From NCBI GenBank assembly GCA_964019415.1, contig OZ025889.1, positions 186,001 to 250,000 on the forward strand: DNA of 64,000 nucleotides, in the 5' to 3' direction. Below are positions 10,901 to 23,556 of this stretch, in pieces. How positions within the stretch are numbered: the first letter of the stretch is position 1; each line of letters begins with the position of its first letter. Both the position numbers and the translations under genes were made by a program. The DNA is from Ianthella basta (Eukaryota > Porifera > Demospongiae > Verongiida > Ianthellidae). The notes below the pieces were generated by a model, which was not told the DNA's origin, made no database searches, and saw only the letters and a list, made by a program, of their open reading frames with translations.

Positions 10901-13900
10901 CAATGCTACACAGCACCTCACAACACTACACATCACCTCACAACACTACACATCACCTCACAATGCTACACAGCACCTCACAATGCTACACAGCACCTCA
11001 CAACACTACACAGCACCTCACAATGCTACACAGCACCTCACAACACTACACATCACCTCACAACACTACACATCACCTCACAATGCTACACAGCTCCTTG
11101 CAGTCTTTTGTATGAGTAGGCAATTAGCAATATTCATTGTTACTGGAAACCCAAACTCTTTCAACTTCTAAGATATTATGATTTCCTGCTCCCTACTCCC
11201 CCCCCCCCCCCCCCATAGGTGCCTTGGGAGGCATCCCAGTGGGTGAAGAGACATACCTGCATGTGAAGGGGCTAGCCAGCCCAGGCAGCCTGAAAGTGAA
11301 GGTGACAGACCCTGATGGACAGGACATAGCAGTGTCTCACTCTCCGAGTGACAACCCCAACTTCCACACCTTCCGGTATGTGCCCACCAAGCCAGGAAAG
11401 CATACGGTCAACATCGACAAGGACGGAGTTCCCGTCCCAGGCTCGCCTTTCTTTCCTGTCATAATTGGGAAGGCAGACCCCAGCAAGTGTGTCGCAGAGG
11501 GGCCTGGCCTGAGTGCAGGGAAGGTTGGCAAACCTGCCCAATTCACAGTGGACTGCCACCGTGCTGGACCGGGAGAGCTGAAGGTGGACATCAGGAGCCC
11601 ATCTGGCACTGACATGCCAGCCACCATCAGTGGAACAAAGAAATTTGACATTGTGTACACTCCCTCTGAAATAGGACCACACAACATTGTGGTACTATAT
11701 GCTGACCACCAGATAAAGGGGTCCCCCTTCACAGCCATCGTCACAGACCCATCAAAGGTTGTTGTGGAGGGATTGGGTGATTGCAAGACGGGCGAGACTG
11801 CTAAGTTCCAAGTGCAAACTGAGGAGGCGGGGCCAGGGAAGCCAGATGTGAGTGTGCGGGGACCAGCTGGTCCCATCCCCTGCACCATGGAAGATGTGGA
11901 GGAGCATGTCTACCAGTGCACGTACACACCTGTCGAGGCTGGTCCCCACACCATCGGTGTGCGCTTTGCTGAAGAGAATGTCCCCGGCTCTCCGTTCACC
12001 ACTACAGTGGGCGAATCATTCTACCCTGATAAGGTGGTCTTGCGAAACCTGCCCCACGGTAACCTGAAGGCAGGACACAAGTACTCCCTTACTGCTGATG
12101 CCACAGAAGGAGGCAATGGGACCTTATCAGCCTCACTCAAGGACCCATCTGGTTCCACTGTCCCATGTAGCTTGCAGGAGGCACCACAGAAGGTGTACAG
12201 CATCAAGTTTGTGCCCACCAAACCCGGCAAGCACATGTTGGATGTCTTGTTCTCTGGCTCTCCAGTCCCTGACTCGCCAGTGTCGTTCAATGTAGTGGAT
12301 CCCGCTAGCACGCAAGTGACTCCACCTGTTGCTGGCGCCTTGGGTGTCTTCATCATAGACCAACCCTACAAGTATCATGTGAAGGCACCAGATACATCTG
12401 AGAAAGTGACGGCAAAAGCTCAAGGCCGCAACACTGGTGACGAGCCAACTGTGAGCCTCACTGACAGTGGTGATGGAGAATACGACATCACTCTCTCTGC
12501 AGCCAAGCCTGATGACTACGATGTGGACATCTACTATGGCTCTGACCCAGTCCCTGGCTCCCCCTTTCATCTGCAAGTACTGGAGAAGCCCCACCCAGAT
12601 CGTGTGCAATGTGGCCCTCTGGTCCCGGAGGTCCCAGTCTGGATGAGTGTAGACACCAGCAAGGCTGGTGCTGGCAAGTTATCTGCCACCTGCAAAGGAG
12701 ACAAGTGCGGCGAAGTACCCTGTGCTATAGCTGATGCCGGAGCAGGCAAGCAGCAAGTGGCCTTTGACCCTCCAGCTCCAGATGTGTACTGGGTCAGCGT
12801 GTACTGGAATGACACGGAGGTGCCTGAGTCTCCCTTCCGTGTGAGCACTATACCCACAGATGCTGGCAAGGTGCGCGTTGATGGACCTCACTACCCACAG
12901 ATGCATGAGGGCCCAGTGACGGCAGTGTGTGATGTGTCCGAAGCGGGCGATGGAAACCTGACTGCTAGTTGCTTCAGCAAGGAGTACGGAGAGGTCCCCG
13001 TGCAGGTCTCTAAGAAGGTGGATGGAAAGGTGGAAGTGCAGTTTGCACCTCCTGGTCGAGGCCACTACAAGCTGAATGTGATGTGGCAGGACAATCATGT
13101 CCCCAGATCCCCTTTCAACATCAACTTGGATCCCCCGAACCCCTCCAAAGTCCAGGTGGATGGACCGTATGCCTCTGAGACGGGTCTTGGCCCAGTGCGT
13201 GCCACCATTGATGCCTCAGAAGCTGGTGACGGTGAGCTGGCAGTCAGTGCGAAGGGAGAGCGTGTCGGCCCTGTGAATGTGTCTGTCACTGACAAGGAGC
13301 CCAGGAAGTATGTGGCAGTGTTTGATGCCAAAGAGCCAGACACCTACAACTTGTCTGTATTGTGGAGTGGACAGAATGTACCAAGATCTCCATTCCCAGT
13401 ACGTGTTGACCTGGGGGAGGAGCTGCTCACCGTAGAAGACGCATTACCAGTGGAGGCCTCGTATCTGGTCAACGGCCTGCCTTACGAACCTGATGAGGAC
13501 TCACAATACCATGAGACAAAACTGCCAGAATCCATCCCTGTTTTCTACATAGGGGAGTCCCTGACAGTGGATGTGGACAAGGAAGATGAGGAGGGTACTG
13601 GCCCCGTCACTGCTAGCTGCCAAGGTGACACAGCTGGTCAGATCCCTGTGGAGATGACCACCAATCCTGACGGTTCTGCACAGGTGACCATCAACCCTCG
13701 AGTGCCAGACCTGTACACAGTGGTGATAAAGATGGGAGGTGAGGACGTGCCAGGTTCTCCTTTCAAGGTGCGTTACCTGCCACCTCCACCGATTGCAAGC
13801 AAGTGCAAGGTATATGGCCTCCCTGCTGCTGAGACGAAACTAGTTTCTCATGAGGAAATTGTGTATGGAGTGGACACTTCAGGAGCTGGAACTGGCAACC

Positions 13901-16900
13901 TCTCTGTGCAGTCTGAGGGACCTTCAGAGGCCAAGAACAGCTCACAACTGCAAGTCACATCCAAGGATGGGGTAGACTTCAAGATTGTTTACACTCCAGG
14001 TTCTGCAGGCACACACAAACACTTTATCTACTGGAGCGAGGAAGCCATCCCGGAGTCACCAGTAGTGTTTGAAGTTGCACCTCGTGATATCCCCATTTAC
14101 CCCTTCGGACCTGTGACCATGGACTTTGTGTTCCCAGGCATCAAAGCCAAAGACATCTCCGGACATGTGATCTATGAGCCAACTGGGAAGAAGCTGAAGC
14201 TGTCTGTGGACAAGAGTAAGACGGACCGTGACAAGTTCCACGTCACATTTAAGCCCACCGAACCTGGAATGTATGAGGTCCATGTCAACAACCACAAGGT
14301 CCCAGTCAAGGGCAGTCCCTTCGAGGTGCGTGTGCTGGAACCGCCTGATGCCAGCAAAGTGCGCGTGACTGGGCTGACAGACGCTGTGTGCCGAGTTAGC
14401 GAGACAGTACCCTTTGCCCTGGACTGCACAGATGCAGGCAGTGGCGAGTTGCTGGTGAGAGCCGATAAGCCAACAAGTGGGGGAGAACCGGCACAGCTAG
14501 ATGTCGTCAACAGGAAGAACAACTGCTATGATGGCTGCTTCTTGCCCAACAGTGAGGGAGACCACCTGATCCACATTAAGTGGTCTGACAAGCCTGTCCC
14601 TGGCTCTCCCTTCAAGGTGAAGGCTCTCCCTGAGAAGGATCCTGAAGTTCCACCGACCTTGACCATCCTGGAGCTCGGCCAACCAATCAGCATTAAGCTT
14701 ACTGACAAGGCTGACGACGAGGTGTATGCTAGTGCAGTGGGTGACAACACTGGCCCTGCCCATGTGAACGTCCAGCTGGATGAGGATGACAGGCACCAAG
14801 TCCAGTTTCTGCCTGTGTACGCTGATGACTACACCCTCACAGTGATGCTGAACAACAGCCACATTGATGGGTCTCCCTTCCGTATCAAGGTACTGGAAAA
14901 GACCACATTGTTTGCTGATACCGAAGGAGGAGCGCCGCAGAAGGCCCTGGAGGCAGAGGCAAATAAGCCTGTCAACTTTGTGCTCAGCCCTGGTCCCATT
15001 GATGACACACTCGAGGCTAAGGTATCTGGCCCCTACGGCCCTTTGCAGGCAGAGGCCAGCCAAACTGAAGACGGCCGCTGCATTGTCCACTTCAAGCCTG
15101 AGGAGGAAGGGGAGTACCTGGTCAGTGTTAAGAGCAATGGGGAGCACCTCAAGGGCAGCCCGTACACAGTGGTGGTCCGTGACAGTGCCAAGAGCGATCC
15201 CAGCAAGTGTTTCATCCTCTCTGATGACTTAAGGGTGATGTCCACACCATACGAATTCAACCAAACCTGTAGTTTCAGGGTTTCCACCCTCAATGCAGGC
15301 CCAGGGACACTCAATGTGACCTCTCGTGGTCCTGCACATGCAGAAGTCAACATCACAGACAACCGGGATGGTATTTACTCTGTCGTCTTCACTCCATCTG
15401 CACCAGGCAAGTACAGTCTTGACGTCACCTGGGACGATACTTCCATTACTGGCAGCCCCTGCCGTGTGGTATTCAAGGGGGAGCGCAAATCACGCGTCTT
15501 GACTGGCCTTGACCTCTCTAATGTGCCATTCCAGATTGGCAAGCCCCACAAGTTCAAGATTCACTGTGATGACATTGGTGAAGGAGATCTTAGTGTCATT
15601 GTGGAGCCCCCCAGTGCAGCCACTGTCACCACACGGGACCTGGGCAAGCTGACGTACCACGTCACTCTGGTGCCAAAAGAGCCAGGAAAATGCAAGGTGT
15701 CTGTCACCCATAGCAACCAGCACATCCTGGGGAGTCCATTTGATTGCCAGTTTGTAGAGCGCGGTGATGCCACAAAGTGTCGTCTGATTGAGGAGAGCGA
15801 GGAACAGCAGCATGAAGTTGGTGAGAAGGTCACCTTCCTTGTCACCACTGAGGGAGCAGGACCAGGCACCCTCACTGCTGCTGTGGAGAATGTGCCCAAA
15901 GGCACTACCGATGCTGCAGACGTTGAGAAGCTGACAGACACCACTTACCGTGTGTCCTTTGACCCAGGACAGGGCACAGAGTACCTCCTCAACATCAAGT
16001 ACGATGACGCCCACATCGTCGGATCGCCCTTCAAGCTCACATTTGCAGACCAGCCGGATGCGTCACAGTGCCGAGCCGAGGGGGAGGGGCTACAGTCTGC
16101 GCAGGAGAACCAGCCAAGCCACTTTGTGGTCTACACAGACGGGACCAGTGCAGAGTTGCACGTGGAGATTGAAGGTAGCTTTGAGAAAGTTCAGCCTGAA
16201 GTCTCACCTCGCGAGGAGGGTGTCTATGATGTGAGTTACACACCTAAGTTCACTGGTGAGTATGAGATCCGCATCCTGTGGAACAACGAACACATCCCCA
16301 ACTCTCCATTCAAACTGAAGTCCTACGTTTCTTCTGATGCCTCTCAAGTCAGCCTTGTCAAGGACAGTGTCAAGGACATCACTATGGGGAAGCCATTTTT
16401 CTTTGTTATTGATGCCAAAGAAGCAAGTCGCCCCGGCGAGCTGACTGTGGTGGCCAACGGGCCCAACAAGAGCGTGGATGGGTCTGTCACAGACAATGAG
16501 GATGGCACCTTCAACTTGACCTTTGACCCCCCAGAGTCAGGCAGGTACCAGGTGCATGTGCGCTGGGATGGGCAGCACATCGATGGCAGCCCCTTCAAGA
16601 TGAAGGTCTCCTCACCGCCAATGCCTGAGAATGTGAAGGCCTATGGACCAGGTCTGGACAACGGTGTTGTGGGACAGGAGGGCAACTTTGTGGTGGAGAC
16701 CAAGGAAGCTGGTGCCGGGACGCTCGCTGTGCGTGTTCATGGTCCAAAGGGCGCCTTCAAGATTAATATGAAGCGTGACCCAGGCAACGACCGCACCATC
16801 CACGTGCGCTACGACCCCACGCTGGCTGGAGAGTACACAGTGGACATCACCTGGTCTGACACGCACATCCCAGGGTCCCCGTTCAAGGTGCTGGTGAAGG

Positions 16901-16926
16901 CAGAGCAGCAGGAGGATGAGGAGTAG
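7938..16926 (+). CDS. FLN: Filamin with three CH domains and 20 Ig repeats
   Basis: Filamins cross-link F-actin and anchor membrane receptors. Four exons, 7938-8113, 8386-8486, 9182-9979 and 11219-16926, join in frame to give 2260 aa. CH1 is spread over exons 1-3 (SWITIQQNTFTNWCNDRL, DDGVKLVVLLERL, HRSENLTMAFDFIK). CH2 starts near SAKKLLLNWLQAAMP and contains TGDWNNGQRLSALVD. A third CH-like domain follows with SSLLAWVRSKIPEYNIQ, EDWRDGRALSALVNAI and DALAMMGYIEWFRKAK. The 1902-residue last exon encodes 20 filamin repeats, which I counted by their GSPF-type strand-G motifs; vertebrate filamins have 24. Repeat 9 is preceded by a longer acidic linker (GLPYEPDEDSQY). There is no clear hinge. The tail ends QQEDEE after repeat 20. 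Three CH domains are known for the insect filamin-type protein Jitterbug, whereas vertebrate filamins have two. Intron 3 is almost wholly a 20-bp array. Confidence 0.95.
10001..11091. repeat. 20-bp minisatellite, about 54 copies, in filamin intron 3
   Basis: The unit is ca(atg/gtg/aca)ctacacagcacctca with a few acatcac variants. It begins 21 bp after the donor of exon 3. No unit has a forward stop, so the exon 3 frame stays open through the whole array to 11115. Confidence 0.95.
11193..11216 (+). repeat. Poly-C tract serving as polypyrimidine tract of filamin exon 4
   Basis: An almost pure run of C ends in the ccccatag acceptor of the giant filamin exon. Confidence 0.85.
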
Positions 16927-17490
16927 TTGGACACATGAACCTGTAGATCAAATGCCCCTAGGGGCTATGCGTAGAACCAATCTCTGTAGATATTAAATAC
17001 ATTTCACAATCTTAGCCCTCCACTTTAATCACAAATTACTTTTTAATCAATCCATGTACACACTATCACATGACTTCCTACCTTGTACGGTATCTATAAT
17101 AATTATTAATTACACCCTGTTAGCAGCAACAGTGGGACCGCCAATTACATGCACTTTGCAAGCATGCCTGCATCCTCCGGCCCACGCACAGCGTTCCCAA
17201 ATTGACTGGACATGCATACTGTTATAGAGGTATAAATACACATACAGGGGGTGCATGTTCATCTTGAGCACTCCCCTGCCCCACCCTCCAGGCCCTCCCA
17301 CATCTGGTATGTGCATGGACTCTTGTCGGGGGCTCAGCTGCCGTGAAGGGCATTCTTGAACATACACAAATTAAATATTACATCAATGACATGTGTGGAC
17401 AGTTCTTGAGCAAGTTACAAGTGAAAACATGCCTGCCCCACGCTATAAATAGGACAACATTGATTGAACAGTGTTATCAATTGTGAAAGG
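16927..17490. other. Intergenic region between convergent filamin and GFM1
   Basis: It must hold both 3' UTRs. An attaaa-like signal lies near 16993 on the + strand. AT-rich sequence, with no reading frame of note and no RNA gene. Confidence 0.6.
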
Positions 17491-20400
17491 CTATTTTGCC
17501 TTCTTCTGCAGCTCCTCCTGGTACTGCTTGATTAGCTCGGCCTGAAACTGCGGCAGGACAGGTTGATAGCGGCAGTACTCCATTGTGAACTCACCCTTGC
17601 CCTGCGTGTGAAGGGAGGAGAGCGCTGCTACACTGGAGACAAGGGCCACCGCTTGTTAGGAGTGCATCAGCTTCCATCCATTGCAAGCAAATACCACACA
17701 ACACACATTCAGTGCATGCACATTACAGCTTAACCGACCCACCTCTGTGGTGGGCCCACCGACCCACCTCTGTGGTGGGCCCACCGACCCACCTCTGTGG
17801 TGGGCTCACTGACCCACCTCTGTGGTGGGCTCACCGACCCACCTCTGTGGTGGGCTCACTGACCCACCTCTGTGGTGGGCTCACCGACCCACCTCTGTGG
17901 TGGGCCCACCGACCCACCTCTGTGGTGGCCCACCGACCCACCTCTGTGGTGGACTCACCGACCCACCTCTGTGGTGGACTCACCGACCCACCTCTGTGGT
18001 GGGCTCACCGACCCACCTCTGTGGTGGGCCCACCGACCCACCTCTGTGGTGGGCTCACCGACCCACCTCTGTGGTGGGCTCACCGACCCACCTCTGTGGT
18101 GGGCTCACCGACCCACCTCTGTGGTGGGCCCACCGACCCACCTCTGTGGTGGGCTCACCGACCCACCTCTGTGGTGGCCCACCGACCCACCTCTGTGGTG
18201 GCCCACCGACCCACCTCTGTGGTGGACTCACCTGTGTGGTAGACCTTAGTTCTGTTGAATAGCCAAACATGTCATTGAGTGGCACCTCCGCAAAAGTGGT
18301 GAACCATTCCTCCGATGCATCGGTCCCAGTGATGGTTGCTCTGCGCTTGTTGAGACTACCCAACACTGCACCTTGGAACTCCTGAGGTGCGTTCACCTCC
18401 ACTGACATAACAGGCTCCAGGATGACTGGAGCAGCACTTGGAACAGCTGCAGGACAGGAGGAACCTATTGCTCAACTGTGCACACACACCACACACCACA
18501 CAACACACCACACCACACAACACACCACACACCACACACCACACACCACACACAACACACAACACATACCACACACCACACACACCACACAACACAACAC
18601 ACAACACAACACACAACACACAACACACCACACACACACGTGCACACCTGTTCTGACAGCTCCCATTGCAGCCAATTTGAATGCAAGTTCACTAGAGTCC
18701 ACAGAATGAGCCACACCTGTAAAGTGTGAGGTGAGGTGGTGTGAGGGGATGAGGTGAGGAGTGAGGGTGAGGTGAGGAGTGAGGGGTGAGGAGTGAGGGG
18801 GTGAGGTGGTGTGAGGGGGTGAGGTGAGGAGTGAGGGGGTGAGGTGGTGTGAGGTGTAGGGAGTGCGGTGGAGTGTACATCACACACTCACCATCTTTCA
18901 GCACCATGCGGAGGCCCATTATGGGATGCCCACTGAGTAAGCCCCGCCCACAAGCCTCCATCAGCCCTTGCTCAATGGCCGGGATAAAGTTCTTTGGGAT
19001 GTTCATTCCAACTGTCTCATCCAAGAACTCAACCTTAGACAGCTGGTCACCTGTGAGGGGCTGGGGGAGGGGGGGGGGGGGCAGCAAGCAATAAGAGTAG
19101 CACTCAACCTACAGTCTGCAGGCCTCTCACCTCCAGCTCCCCAATGACCCGCCCAAACTGCCCCGCCCCCCCACTCTGCTTCTTGTGCAGGTAGTCAAAC
19201 CTGCCATGGAATGAGCAGACAAACTTGACACTGCAGCAGCCAGCATAGGAGGCTGGCACTCACGGTGTTGCCATGGTGATTGTCTCCCTGAAGGCGACCT
19301 TAGGCCTCCCTGTGACACACGGACAGTTGTACTCCGTCCGCATACGCTCTGCATACACCTCCAAATGGAGCTCACCCATGCCAGAGACGATAGTCTGGAG
19401 CAAAGCAATGGCTGATATGGTGGGTTGTCCTGGACTCCTCCCACCCCATCACTGCCCCGCCCACCTCTTTGCTCTCCTTGTCAATATGCACCCTGAAGGT
19501 GGGGTCCTCTTTCTGAAAGCGATTGAGGCCCTTGGAGAAGGCGTGCAAATCATCGCTGTTCTGAGGGTGGATGGCTAGGCTAATGACTGGATCGGGGACA
19601 TGGATGGACTCCATGGAAACGGAGGGCCCGCCCACTGAGGTGAAGGTGTCACCTGAGGAACACTCAATGCCAAAGAAAGCACAAATATCACCTGCAAACG
19701 CTTCCTCAATGTCCTGTAGGGGAGGGGTTGGGAGTCAGGGGGAGGAGTCAAGAGTCAGAGGGAGGAGTCAGGAGTCAGAGGGAGGAGTCAGGAGTCAGAG
19801 GGAGGAGTCAGGAGTCAGTGGGAGGAGTCAGGAGTCAGAGGGAGGAGTCAGGAGTCAGGGGGAGGAGTCAGGAGTCAGGGGGAGGAGTCGGGGAGCCACC
19901 TAATACAGTGTTGCACATGACTGAATGTTCCTGCCTCCCCTCCCCCTTAGCACACCCACCTCCCCTCCCCCTAAGCACACCCACCTCCCCTCCCCCTAAG
20001 CACACCCACCTGCATTTTGTCTGCATGCATCTGCACAAGGCGGGAGACCTTGACCTTCTTCCCCAACCGCGTGTTGACAATGAAGTCCCCCCTCCCAACT
20101 CGCCCTTGGTACACACGCATGTACGTGAGCTGACCAAACCTCCCGGCCTCCAGCTTGAAGGCCAGACCAACAAAACTCCTTGAGTCATCTCTTGAAGGGT
20201 TTAGCACTGCCTTGGTCTCAGCTCTGTGAGGGGGGAAGGGGGAGGAGAAGGGGAGGGGGAGGGGGGAGGGGGGAGGGGGAGGGGGAGGGGGAGGAGGGGG
20301 AGGGGGAGGAGAGGGAAGCAATGATAGAGTATCACTGAGGGAAGGGAGGAGTGGAGAGGGGATTAGTGTAGGAGATACCAAGTGCACTCCCACCAACAGG

Positions 20401-21360
20401 ACTCGTGCACTAGTTTCTTACCTATTGTTGTCAATGGCAACATTCTCCACTTGAGAAGGATCGGGGAGGAAGTCAATGACAGCATCCAGCAGTGGCTGGA
20501 CCCCTTTGTTCTTGAGGGCTGAGCCCATTAGGACTGGGGTGAAGCTCCGGCTGATGGTGGCTCGGCGGATAGCAGCCTAAGGAACACATGACGGTCACAT
20601 GACAACATTCCCCAAGCCACGCCCCTCCACATCCCCCCCGCCCACCATCAGCTCCTCCTCATCTGGGACACGGTCAGTGAGAAACATCTCTCCAATGCTC
20701 TCATCAGCATTAGCAAGGGCCTCTGGGTGGTTGGAGGGAAATCCCCAGTAGGCTACAGGCAGTGGTGCTCATGGTGATAGAAACATGGCCGCCCTAAGGC
20801 TGGCCTTGGATGAGAGGGCACTTACCAACCAGCTCATGTCTCCTCTGCCCCACTGCTGTCTGCAGCTCTGGAGGGACAGCCGCAACTTCAACATCCTGCC
20901 TGTGGGGAAGAGGGGGTGAGTACAGTTGCCATGGATACTGACACCAGTAAGTGCCGTTTGGCTTACCCTTGCTCCCCTCTGAAGTAGATTGCTCTGTTTC
21001 TGATCACATCCACTATTCCCTTATGGCTGTCAGACAGACCAATCGGGAGGTGTAGGGCAGCAGCGTTGTGGTGCAGCTTGGTCCTGGAGTGCACACACAG
21101 ACACACAGACAGACGTACATACACAAAGTACCATGCATGCACAAGACATCCTAGGAGCTATACATGTCAAGTTGTGGCCACACCCACCTAAGCTGATGGA
21201 CCACTCTGTCAGGGTTTGCCCCCTGCCGGTCCAATTTGTTGACAAAGGCAATAGCTGGCACAGCATACCGCTTCATCTGTCTGTTAACGGTCAGGGTCTG
21301 ACTCTGGACCCCGCCCACTGCACACAGCACAAGGACAGCTCCGTCCAACACCCGCATGGC

Positions 21361-21393
<33 letters not shown>

Positions 21394-22261
21394 TAAGGGG
21401 GCGGGACCAGGAAGAATTAATACAGACACGACTGCACTCCTCAGATGGGACATCCCCTTCTACCTACTGTAAGCCCGCCCACCATTAGCTCCACCCACTG
21501 CTAGCCACTCCCTCACAGTAAGCCCCGCCCATGGTTAGCTCCACCCGCTGTCAGCCACTCCCCTTACAGTAAGCCCCACCCACCCGGTGTGTCAATGATG
21601 TTGATGTTGTGCCCCAGCCAGGAGGTGTACGTGGCAGCGGACTGTATGGTGATGCCTCGCTGTCGCTCAAGGTCCATAAAGTCCATAGTGGCACCAACAC
21701 TGTCCCGCCCACGCACTTCATGCATTGACGAGATGCGCCCAGTGTAGAACAAGACTCGCTCCGTGAGGGTGGTCTTGCCCGAGTCAATGTGGGCCGATAT
21801 ACCAATGTTGCGGACTCGATTGACATCACTCTATCACAACACACAAACAGAAATGAACACAGGCACACTTCACTCACTGTCTAGCCCAACGTTGCTGTCT
21901 CGCGCATTGCGCCTGCGCGCGGCCTCAAAACTCACACTATACTAACACATCTCCCTCCCCGAACCACAGAGCAGTCCCTAGCACACACCATCCCATTCCC
22001 AGTGTCTGCCCCCCGCCTCACCCCCTTGGCGCCTGCTTGGTGGACGGTCGCCCCGCAGTGCAGCAGCCTAGCGGGCGGGAGCGCGTGCTGATTGGTTAGC
22101 AGAGCTGTAGTGGCGAACGTCGGAGCAACGCAGTTAGACCAAACATGCGTCCGAGAGTAGGCAGACCCTCCCAGCCGGTGGATGCGCCTGCATGGTCGCG
22201 CGGCAGCATAAAGAGTGTTAGCAGAGCAAATTTTGAGCATGCTCGGCGGCCATTTATTCAT
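17491..22261 (-). CDS. GFM1: Mitochondrial elongation factor G1
   Basis: EF-G1 is the mitochondrial GTPase that translocates tRNA-mRNA on the mitoribosome. Fifteen exons, in transcript order: 22022-22261, 21584-21830, 21188-21392, 20967-21083, 20826-20899, 20646-20722, 20422-20576, 20010-20223, 19465-19713, 19264-19394, 19131-19200, 18892-19060, 18648-18716, 18232-18446, 17491-17601. All joints keep phase; total 780 aa (human 751). Exon 1 is an Arg/Ala-rich mitochondrial presequence, and the start could also be 22342 or 22240. GTPase motifs seen: [10 protein letters not shown] (G1), RGITIQSA (G2), DTPGHVDF (G3), FVNKLDR (G4), MGSALKNKG (G5). Domain IV has [18 protein letters not shown], and domain V ends [32 protein letters not shown] split across the last two exons. 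The last intron is a 25-bp array of donor-like units. RPL35A lies head-to-head. Confidence 0.95.
17741..18231. repeat. 25-bp minisatellite of donor-like units in the last GFM1 intron
   Basis: About 19 copies of gacccacctctgtggtgggctcacc; a few units are 23 bp. On the gene strand each unit reads CCACCACAGAG followed by gtgggtcgg. The true junction at 18232 reads CTACCACACAG|gtgagtcc. The resemblance across the splice site is clear but imperfect. Confidence 0.92.
18479..18640. repeat. CA-rich tract (acacacc/acaacac) in a GFM1 intron
   Basis: Low-complexity CA repeats with interspersed C. They end at the donor of the 18648-18716 exon. Confidence 0.9.
18720..18870. repeat. gtgag-type G/A-rich tract in a GFM1 intron
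   Basis: Repeats of gtgaggtgaggag and gtgagggg occupy the intron between the 18716 and 18892 exon ends. Confidence 0.85.
19729..19890. repeat. 20-bp repeat (ggaggagtcaggagtcagag), about 8 copies
   Basis: It lies in a GFM1 intron, about 15 bp from the acceptor of the 19713 exon. Strongly purine-biased on the + strand. Confidence 0.92.
20228..20315. repeat. G-run tract (ggggga) in a GFM1 intron
   Basis: More than ten runs of four or more G separated by single A, next to the acceptor of the 20223 exon. On the gene strand it is the polypyrimidine tract. Confidence 0.85.
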
Positions 22262-22519
22262 CAGGATTTCCCCCCTTAGCTTGAACACGCCCCTTGGCCA
22301 ATCCTCCCTGGCAGTAGAAGGTACGTTTTTAATCGCCTTCAATCCACTTCTTGGTGTCTTGTAAGGCGTAGATTTGTACTCTGCACAGTTTTCACATGCA
22401 TTTAGTGTGCGATGTGTGTGTTGGGACGTGATTGGGTTTCTGGTGTGTTGTCAACTTATAAACAATTCTCCACGTGGTCCCTTTGCCCCCGACCTTGCAG
22501 TATATAGTGCGTCAAAGGC
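22262..22519. promoter_or_regulatory. Shared GFM1 / RPL35A upstream region
   Basis: The start codons are 258 bp apart on opposite strands. A ggccaatc CCAAT box lies near 22298. On the + strand, agaag|gtacgt (22318-22325) and ttgcag before tatatag (22500) could bound a 5' UTR intron of RPL35A. This is read by eye and not confirmed. Confidence 0.45.
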
Positions 22520-23401
22520 ATGCCAGCAGCAAGGTGAGTCGGTGTAGTTTGGTACAGCCGGCGTGTGTGTGTGTGTGTGTGCGCGCGCACACCCTTCTGG
22601 GTTTGGAATTAGGAAGATGTGGGTGCATGGTTGGTCACGCCTTCACATGCTCTACCTTCCCCTTCCCTTCCCTTCCCCTATTTCATCTGAACAGATTATT
22701 CACAAAAGGTATCATCCTTGGCTACCGCCGTGGCCAGCGGAAGCAACATCCACACACGTCCCTTGTTCGGCTGGAGGGTGTTGACAGGAAGGAGAACACT
22801 GACTTCTACCTCGGCAAGAAGCTAGCGTATGTGTACCGCGCACACAAGAAGTCCAAGGCAAAGGGAGCCAAGAAGCCATCCAAGTACAGGGTGATATGGG
22901 GGAAGGTGACACGTCCCCATGGCAACAGTGGTGTAGTGCGAGCAAAGTTTACAAGGAACTTGCCTCCAAAAACATTTGGAGCCACAGTCAGAGTGGTGAG
23001 TGCGTGAGGGGGGAGGGGAGGGGAGTGGTGTGAGGTGGGGGGGAGGGAGGGGAGTGATGTATGTGTGGAAGTGGTATTTGGTAGAGGCAACAGTCAGACA
23101 TTGTAGAGAATGTCATGTGCCTACTTCAGCCCAAGCCTGATACACCAGTGGGCCCATTAGCCTCAAGCACCTCCTCTCCACTGCTCTGTTTGTGTCTGTG
23201 TGGAGTCTGCAGTAAAGTGGTGAAGTCTCTCCTTGCTGTTTGGGGGGCATATCTGTCTGGGGCGTGCCAGACACTGTTTTCTCTGTTGTCTCCCAAGCAG
23301 CACTTAACATAATCTGCTTAGATTGCCACACCCCCTATGGTTTGCCACGCCCCCTGCCCCTCCCCTTGTCCCTGCAGATGATGTACCCTTCAAGAGTATA
23401 G
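22520..23401 (+). CDS. RPL35A: Large ribosomal subunit protein eL33 (L35a)
   Basis: A structural protein of the 60S subunit, cytosolic. Exons 22520-22533 (only 14 coding bases), 22695-22995 and 23378-23401 give 112 aa (human 110). Recognised by [37 protein letters not shown] and [13 protein letters not shown] followed by MMYPSRV at the C-terminus, which matches the eL33 family end. The short N-terminus MPAAR resembles other animals and yeast in being variable. The tiny first coding exon is common for ribosomal protein genes. A pure CT-rich tract precedes exon 2, and a gtgtgt/gcgcgc stretch lies in intron 1 (22565-22590). Confidence 0.93.
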
Positions 23402-23556
23402 TTCAAACAATTGTGAATTTGAACTGGGTCTATGTTGTTGTTATTGATTGAATACAGAAACTCACACAACTACTGCGTTCAGTGTACATACATACGTAGC
23501 ATGCAGTGTCTGCTGTGGGTTAGGTGCTCTAGCACTGTCGTGTGTCATGTGGGCTG

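Noticed and set aside
10001..11091. Possible CRISPR-like array in the 20-bp repeat.
   Set aside because: There are no spacers: units are contiguous and the genome is animal.
19050..19060. Acceptor at 19050 for the GFM1 exon.
   Set aside because: It breaks phase; moving it to 19060 restores frame and the conserved VIGELEPL joint.
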